Assembly: GCF_905404315.1 (NCBI RefSeq)
Contig: NC_066312.1
Location: 17,905,001-17,969,000 of the forward strand
Length of the DNA: 64,000 nucleotides
Source: Leptidea sinapis
Taxonomy: Eukaryota; Arthropoda; Insecta; Lepidoptera; Pieridae
Reading direction: 5' to 3'
Shown: in pieces, positions 58,848-64,000 of the stretch
How the letters are laid out: each line of letters starts with the position of its first letter
Position numbering within the stretch: the stretch's first letter is position 1
The notes under the pieces: generated by a model
The model's database searches: none
What the model was told of the DNA's origin: nothing
What the model saw: the letters and a program-made list of their open reading frames with translations, nothing else
Translations under genes and position numbers: made by a program

Positions 58848-59045
58848 AGACTTCGCGGTGACAGGATTGTCCAGCCACCACAAGTGGCGCGCGTTCACGA
58901 ACATGGCACATGGGCCAGCCATCGCCTGCTTCAACCATATTTTAGGGAAGGCAACGACTCACCCCACGTCGCGGTCACAAGCGAGCATGACGATGCCTGT
59001 CACGAGAACTCTACCATTTGAAAATAATGTTCATCAAATTATGAA
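58848..59045. other. GC-rich island, unrecognised
   Basis: Markedly GC-richer than its surroundings. The minus strand reads VTGIVMLACDRDVG and then a GTGAGT donor-like site; the plus strand has a 63-residue frame. Neither is recognised. Sits between the two mariner copies, so may be another TE fragment or an exon. Confidence 0.25.
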
Positions 59046-59249
59046 ATAAATACAGAAATACAAATACATTTGGTGCCAGGAGTGAGAACGCTCGTGGAAA
59101 ATCACTCCCCACTAAGGAAGAGATGATTTCCTCCTCATGTTATAAACTCGTTTCAGGGACGCTGTCATATTATGGTAGAGATTTTCTGGAATTATTACTC
59201 TCCTACAACTATTTGTAATAAAATGCATCGATCAACGACGTTCTATATA

Positions 59250-59275
59250 CGAGGGGTGGCTGATATAAAATCTAC
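59250..59275 (+). repeat. Mariner left terminal inverted repeat
   Basis: Preceded by TA at 59248-59249. Differs from the right end at 4 of 26 positions. Confidence 0.9.
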
Positions 59276-59407
59276 TTTGTTAAAGAAAGTTTTGAAAATC
59301 GAACTGGCCACTGCAAAATCATATTCTATATTTATTCCTTTTTCAAAATTATGACGCTTATTTTTTTTCGCTTGCTTTTGTTTTTTTGGCGTGGCTTTGA
59401 TTTCACC

Positions 59408-60478
59408 ATGTCGAAAGAAAATTGTAAAATGATGAAATTTGAGCATCGAGCAGTGATTAAATTCCTAAGTAAAGAAGGAAATACGCCTACGCAGATCAGA
59501 GAGCGGATGTTAAAGGTGTTTGGTGATTCAAGTCCTTCTGAATTCGTCATAAAGTTTTGGTCGAAGCAATTTAAACATGGCCGTGAGAGCCTGGAAGACG
59601 ACCCACGTAGTGGAAGGCCAATTTCTGCTGTTACCGCAGATAATGTTGAAAAGGTGAAGAACCTGATTCTTGCAGATCGGCGAATCAAGCAGTGGGAGAT
59701 AGCCAGAGATGTGGGCATTAGCAAGGAACGAGTTCATGAAATTATTCACGAACATTTGGGCATGTCCAAGGTGAGCGCGCGTTGGGTCCCTAGAATGTTG
59801 ACCCCCTTTGACAAACAAAGGCGAGTAGAATGTTGTCAGGCATTTCTAGACCTGATCAAAGGTAAAGAAGAAGAGACTATCTCTCGAATTGTGACCTGTG
59901 ATGAAACTTGGATTCGCCAGTGGGATCCGGAAAGCAAACAAGAGTCAATGCAATCGAAATTTAAAGGAGAAAAGCCGCCAAGGAAGTTCAAGGTTCGGCC
60001 GTCGGCTGGAAAACTAATGGCCACCGTATTTTGGGATGTCGAAGGGATTTTGATGATAGATTATTTGCCTAAAAATACAACAATGAATGCTGAATATTAT
60101 GCAAACTTGCTTGACCAGCTTCGTGAACAAATCAAAAAAAAGCGGAGAGGCAAACTCAGCAGAGGTGTTCTGATTTTACAAGACAATGCTCCTGTACACA
60201 CAGCCTTAACGGCGAGGTCAGCCCTGAGCAAAAACGGCTTCACAGAAATTAACCATCCACCTTATAGTCCAGATCTGGCTCCCTGTGACTATTTCTTATT
60301 CAAAGATTTAAAGAAAAAATTGAGGGGTCGCAGATTTTCGACGGACGAAGAAATGAAGGAGGCTGTGACTGACCATTTTGACGAGCAAAATAAAAATTAC
60401 TATTATAACGGCATGATGTCACTTATTTGCAAATGTCATAAGTGTATTTCACTTGCAGGAGACTATATAGAAAAATAA
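59408..60478 (+). CDS. Mariner transposase, intact
   Basis: 356 residues from the ATG at 59408 (MSKENCKMMKFEHRAVIKFL); an upstream in-frame ATG at 59351 would add 19 hydrophobic, atypical residues and is rejected. It cuts and pastes the element by binding its terminal repeats in the nucleus. Order of parts: N-terminal paired helix-turn-helix DNA-binding region (about 1-115), linker WVPRML at 126-131 (usual form WVPHEL), then the RNase-H-like DDE/D domain with Asp165 (TCDE), Asp259 (LQDN) and Asp294 (PCD). The 34 residues between the last two give the diagnostic DD34D. YSPDLAP is complete. No stop, frameshift or key-residue loss is seen, so it could be active; expression is unknown. Confidence 0.95.
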   Translation: MSKENCKMMKFEHRAVIKFLSKEGNTPTQIRERMLKVFGDSSPSEFVIKFWSKQFKHGRESLEDDPRSGRPISAVTADNVEKVKNLILADRRIKQWEIARDVGISKERVHEIIHEHLGMSKVSARWVPRMLTPFDKQRRVECCQAFLDLIKGKEEETISRIVTCDETWIRQWDPESKQESMQSKFKGEKPPRKFKVRPSAGKLMATVFWDVEGILMIDYLPKNTTMNAEYYANLLDQLREQIKKKRRGKLSRGVLILQDNAPVHTALTARSALSKNGFTEINHPPYSPDLAPCDYFLFKDLKKKLRGRRFSTDEEMKEAVTDHFDEQNKNYYYNGMMSLICKCHKCISLAGDYIEK

Positions 60479-60518
60479 AAAAAAAACTAGCCATCAAAGT
60501 CTTTTCTTTCATAGTTAG

Positions 60519-60544
60519 GTAGATTACTTATCAGCCTCCCCTCG
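60519..60544 (-). repeat. Mariner right terminal inverted repeat
   Basis: Followed by TA at 60545-60546. Reverse complement reads CGAGGGGAGGCTGATAAGTA at the outer end. Confidence 0.9.
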
Positions 60545-60612
60545 TATGTATAGACCGTCATTGGCATCGATAGAAAAAAATATTGATTAAGGCATAGAGG
60601 CCTATATAATAC

Positions 60613-61055
60613 ACTGACTCACTCACCTCTACTATATACCACTCGACTGGCGGCTGTTAAATTGCTTTTGTGCCTGTTTGATATTGGCCATTTTGACGCT
60701 GTTGGCCATGTGTTGTGTTGCTAGCCACATCGACAGACTCTAGAGTCTGCACTATTAAAACTAGTGATGACCAACCTCAGCAAACATCGATAGATGTTGG
60801 AAAACTATTTATATAAAAAAAACGTGGCACTCTATAACGTTGATTCTTGAAGTATAAATAACACGGAAAACGAACGAAATTAATTCAAAATGCAAAAATA
60901 CTCCAGAGTAGGTACTCTACGTTCCTTCGCAATCATTTGTATTTTACGTCAAAATTTGTTCTCTGGACGCTCGTGAGTGGTGCCTTAAGTAGGTACAAAA
61001 ATTTTGCTGTCAAATATGTGGCATAGCCTATCCAGTGGTATTATACAGGTCAGTG
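60613..61055 (-). mobile_element. D-MITE copy 3
   Basis: Reverse orientation: TTGGCCATTTTGACGCTGTT, ATTACGTTGATTC-type centre, GAACGAAATTAATTCAAAAT, ending TATCCAGTGGTATTATACAG. The outer end TTATACAGGTCAGTG is repeated once more at 61071-61085, a small terminal duplication. Confidence 0.65.
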
Positions 61056-61154
61056 CACTGACCTCTATTTTTATACAGGTCAGTGATATAATATTATATC
61101 TGACAATATACTAGAGTATAGATCAGATGACAGTCGTCAATGCGTGACAATTTT

Positions 61155-61275
61155 GATTTGTCAGAATTTTTGGGTTTTTCAAGAATCCTGAGCGACACAG
61201 CATTGTAATGAGCATCAATTATTATCAGCTGAACGTCCTGTTCGTCGTCTCGTTCCTAATTGTCATTAAAAAAAA
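61155..61275 (+). repeat. B-repeat fragment
   Basis: CAGAATTTTTGGGTTTTTCA, AGAATCCTGAGCG, TATCAGCTGAACGTCCTG: 3' third of the B-repeat. Confidence 0.55.
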
Positions 61276-61279
61276 GGAC

Positions 61280-63030
61280 AATTTTCGCATAACGCACGAG
61301 TTGGTAGGAGAGTTTCGGATTGCGATAGTGCTGTGACCTAATTATAATTGTTGACCATAATCAACCGTGTATGTGTGACAAGAGTGTGTCGCTAAATTTA
61401 AACAATGATTTAAGTTTACCATTATAACCTAATAACGCGCATGTCTAAATATTTTTCGCCATAACCCGTGCGACGAATAAAAACTCGTAAACTCTCATCA
61501 CTCGTAACAGACATAATAAATTAATTCGTTTAATAAAAATAAGTAGTTATGCAGATGTTCTTAATAAGTATCTATCAGCTTGACCTAAGCTTCGGTTATA
61601 ACTATTATTGGCATGCTCACCATTGACCAATGTCAAATTGTTTAATCTGTTGGTTATAAAAAAATATACTTAAATATCACATTTAGAAGTTGACTGCACT
61701 TTAGTACCTGTTCGCCTCTGTTTGCTTATACCCCAACAAAATTTTCAGATTTGTGCTAAGTATTTCAACGAGATATTATGGCCCTTATATATTAAATATG
61801 ATTCGTAAGGTAAACCCTACTTCCATATTACTTTGCTCGTTCTAATTAATTATAACAATTGCTTTGTAGTGGCTTTTAATAATTCTTGGCTAAATTCAGC
61901 GCTTACCTGGTGTTGTAATTTAACGGAGTTGAACAGAGTGTTAAACGTCAAAGATTAAAAATAAACTCACAGACGCGACGTACCGTGCTGGATTAAAGTA
62001 GAACTTAGCTCTACCACAGGCATACATCTTTACAGCAGAGGAAGGAAAATGTACTATTATATCTTTTTCTTAAAGATAAAAGATATTAATAAGTGAGCAA
62101 AAGTATTCAGAAGCAAATAGCATAAGTGGCTTGTAACATTTTGAAAAATTGTGATGGATTTATAAATCTATTAAGTGAATTATATTCTTTAGTAAATAAA
62201 ATACATACACATAAATATAATAACATTTTATGCTAACCTCCTCACCTCTATGCGTTACCTGTCTCGTTGGGAAATAGTAAAATTAAGAGAAAATATAAAT
62301 ATTCAAGCGGCTAGTGACAACAAGCTGATTATTAAGACTTAACTAAAGAAATAAACTTAAAGTAATAACTACACTATATATGTATGCGTAAAGGTGTGTG
62401 TATTGTATAAGTTATATTTGTATGTGTATTTGTTAGGATTGTCGGTTTCCATATAGGATAGATTAAATATTGTGATAGAAACTGGAAGTTTTACCGTTGA
62501 ATATGGAGTGTTCTTTAAATTTAGATAGCTGGATTAGTTTATTATAAATCCGGTGGTACAAAAAGGTTAGAAAGCGGCGTGCAAGTGCGAAATTGACAAT
62601 GGTAACAGGAATAATGGGAACTTGGTTTATATGTAAAGTAATGTAGTTTTACTGTTGAATTCAGAGCTGTTTTATGAACAAGCATCACCACTCTCATCAA
62701 GTAGAGCTTTCGAACGCTTAGCACCTGAGCGCCGATGTACAAATCGTTCGTACAAAGCGTTTTTTACCACAACTCTTTGTGCTCTTTCCAATTTTGTAAG
62801 TTTACTAGCACTTATTTACTACTGATTGTCCGATGGCTACATAAAAGCTTTATAATAAGGAAAGCTCGGCGGGCTCTCGAATATATGTATGCGTTTGACT
62901 ATGATAAGTTCTGCTTTGACTGATCGCGCTCACTTATGAGACTCGAGGTAAGTTGGCCCGAAGGAACATTTTACTGCAGAGCGTCTGACAGTTGAGTCTC
63001 ATTCAATATCAAAAATATAGTTTTCACTAA
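61280..63030. other. AT-rich spacer with weak exon-like sites
   Basis: No gene is called. A GAG-GTAAGT splice-donor consensus occurs on the plus strand at 62947/62948, and a minus-strand ATG after a pyrimidine-rich stretch (TTCCTTCCTCTGCTGTAAAG) lies near 62020. Neither is joined to recognisable coding sequence. Confidence 0.3.
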
Positions 63031-63034
63031 ATAA

Positions 63035-63245
63035 ATCTATATATATATAATGAAAATAGTCTTTGTTTGAGGCACTTTCACGCCTAAACCAGTAATCGTA
63101 TCGACATGAAACTACCACCATTCGATGCGAAATTTATCCTACGTTTATAGCTACTTATTTTTTTTATTGTATTTGTAATGAGATGAATAAAATTTAATTT
63201 ATTACCTTTTGAAATTTGCCCAGCGAAGCGGGCGGGAAAGGTTAG
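63035..63245 (+). repeat. G-like repeat
   Basis: CTATATATATATAATGAAAA start and TTTGCCCAGCGAAGCGGGCG end, the layout of a short lepidopteran TE with a (TA)n left edge. Partial relationship to 5575 and 8135. Confidence 0.45.
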
Positions 63246-63249
63246 TGTT

Positions 63250-64000
63250 ATATGTATAACAAATGTACCTATAAATAAACAAAAAAAAGTGAATTAGGGA
63301 AAAAAAACGGTAATTTTTGGTTCTTAGCGTACTTTTTTTTCGGCGCATAAAAATCAAATAATCTACACAAGACTGCATCACAGCCCAAATTTGTTTTTTA
63401 AAACTACTGTTTGAACAGTGGTTTCAATAATTTAGTGAGTTAAGGAGTAACATCTCTGCGTAATATCTTTTGATCTTTGCAAGGCCATTATTGTCCGCGC
63501 CCACGCTTTTTGGCTATTGCGAAACAAGGTATTGTATGTAGAGCGCTCTAAATATAATGAGCCGAATGGAAATTAATACCATTTGTGCGTGTCTTTCTTG
63601 GTTATCTTTGACTTGAAATTCACATTATTTTTACGTATCATCACTGGAGAAGCGCACGTGAATTAAATAATGAGTTTTGTGGAGCTGACTTGATAAGATT
63701 ATTTGGGAACAATAACAGTCTAAGTCAGGGATGCATACATCAAAACAGGAAAAAGATCAAATGCGTTTTTGAAAATTTATTGTTCGATTGTTGCTCTGTT
63801 CTTTGTGTTAAACATTTCTAAATAGATATTGTATTATTGAATTAACTTTACTTACAGGAAGTTTTTGCAGTGAAACTTTAAAGGGGCGCTGAGTACTTTA
63901 TTTTTTGAATATTGAAAGAGATTGTGTCACGCTGGAGTATGTAACGTCCGATCGGTTAAGGTCGGCTCGAGTTAGCTCCGGGAAGTCGGATCCTCCCAAA
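63250..64000. other. Spacer to window end
   Basis: No gene seen. The stretch 63870-63940 (GGGGCGCTGAGTACTTTATT, GTGTCACGCTGG) resembles 30170-30230. A GC-rich final 60 bp is cut by the window end and could not be judged. Confidence 0.3.

Larger units (their letters stand above)
59250..60544 (+). mobile_element. Complete mariner transposon, irritans-like
   Basis: 1295 bp, the standard mariner length. Terminal inverted repeats of 26 bp (22 matches) start CGAGGGGTGGCTGATA and are flanked on both sides by TA, the mariner target. The GGCTGATAAGT-type core is like that of irritans-group mariners such as Himar1. The single open frame inside is uninterrupted. Confidence 0.93.

Noticed and set aside
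59075..59100. LTR primer-binding site (TTGGTGCCAGGAGTGAGAAC)
   Set aside because: Looks like a tRNA-primed start, but no LTR lies to its left and no gag-pol to its right.
59332..59818. Minus-strand frames of 130 and 96 residues inside the mariner
   Set aside because: Antisense shadows of the transposase gene.

Overview
The window is AT-rich, gene-poor and packed with transposable-element (TE) debris, as expected of a moth or butterfly (Lepidoptera). The evidence is a GT-AG spliced gene, DD34D mariner transposons, tRNA-derived SINEs, jockey-like non-LTR tails of the lepidopteran type and several short repeat families present in up to eight copies. There are no operons, Shine-Dalgarno signals or CRISPR arrays. 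The species cannot be read from the sequence.

One complete host gene is visible. At 50389-53868 (+) five exons encode a 301-residue aldo-keto reductase (AKR) closest in shape to the YtbE/glyoxal-reductase-like branch. All splice sites are intact and an in-frame stop lies just upstream of the start codon. However, two of the four catalytic residues, the nicotinamide-stacking tyrosine and the NADPH 2'-phosphate contacts are all replaced. This is the most interesting item here: an apparently maintained gene for a likely pseudo-enzyme, or for an enzyme with changed chemistry. Two partial gene starts are also proposed: a signal-peptide first exon on the minus strand (31052-31118), and a CpG-rich possible 5' exon with a good splice donor on the plus strand (ending 32234), followed by a G-quadruplex motif.

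Layout. 0-15 kb: nested MITEs and SINEs, including one MITE split by another repeat (3568-4040), another carrying a long inverted repeat (11.8-12.4 kb), and two adjacent perfect palindromes (14850-14983). 15-23 kb: a pile-up of jockey-like C-terminal fragments. 23-31 kb: AT-rich spacer, a perfect foldback (25.4 kb) and further repeats. 31-33 kb: the two candidate gene starts. 34-37 kb: non-LTR remnants. 41-46 kb: three related copies of a composite element, one ending in a five-unit minisatellite. 46.5 kb: a solo LTR. 50-54 kb: the AKR gene, whose third intron holds two repeats. 57.5-60.5 kb: a dead mariner, then a structurally complete 1295-bp mariner with intact transposase, matching terminal repeats and TA flanks. 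60.6-64 kb: repeats and spacer.

Repeat labels used below (B, C, D, F, G, H, I, J, K, L, M, N, P, Q, T) are mine; they group copies recognised by eye within this window and are not database names.
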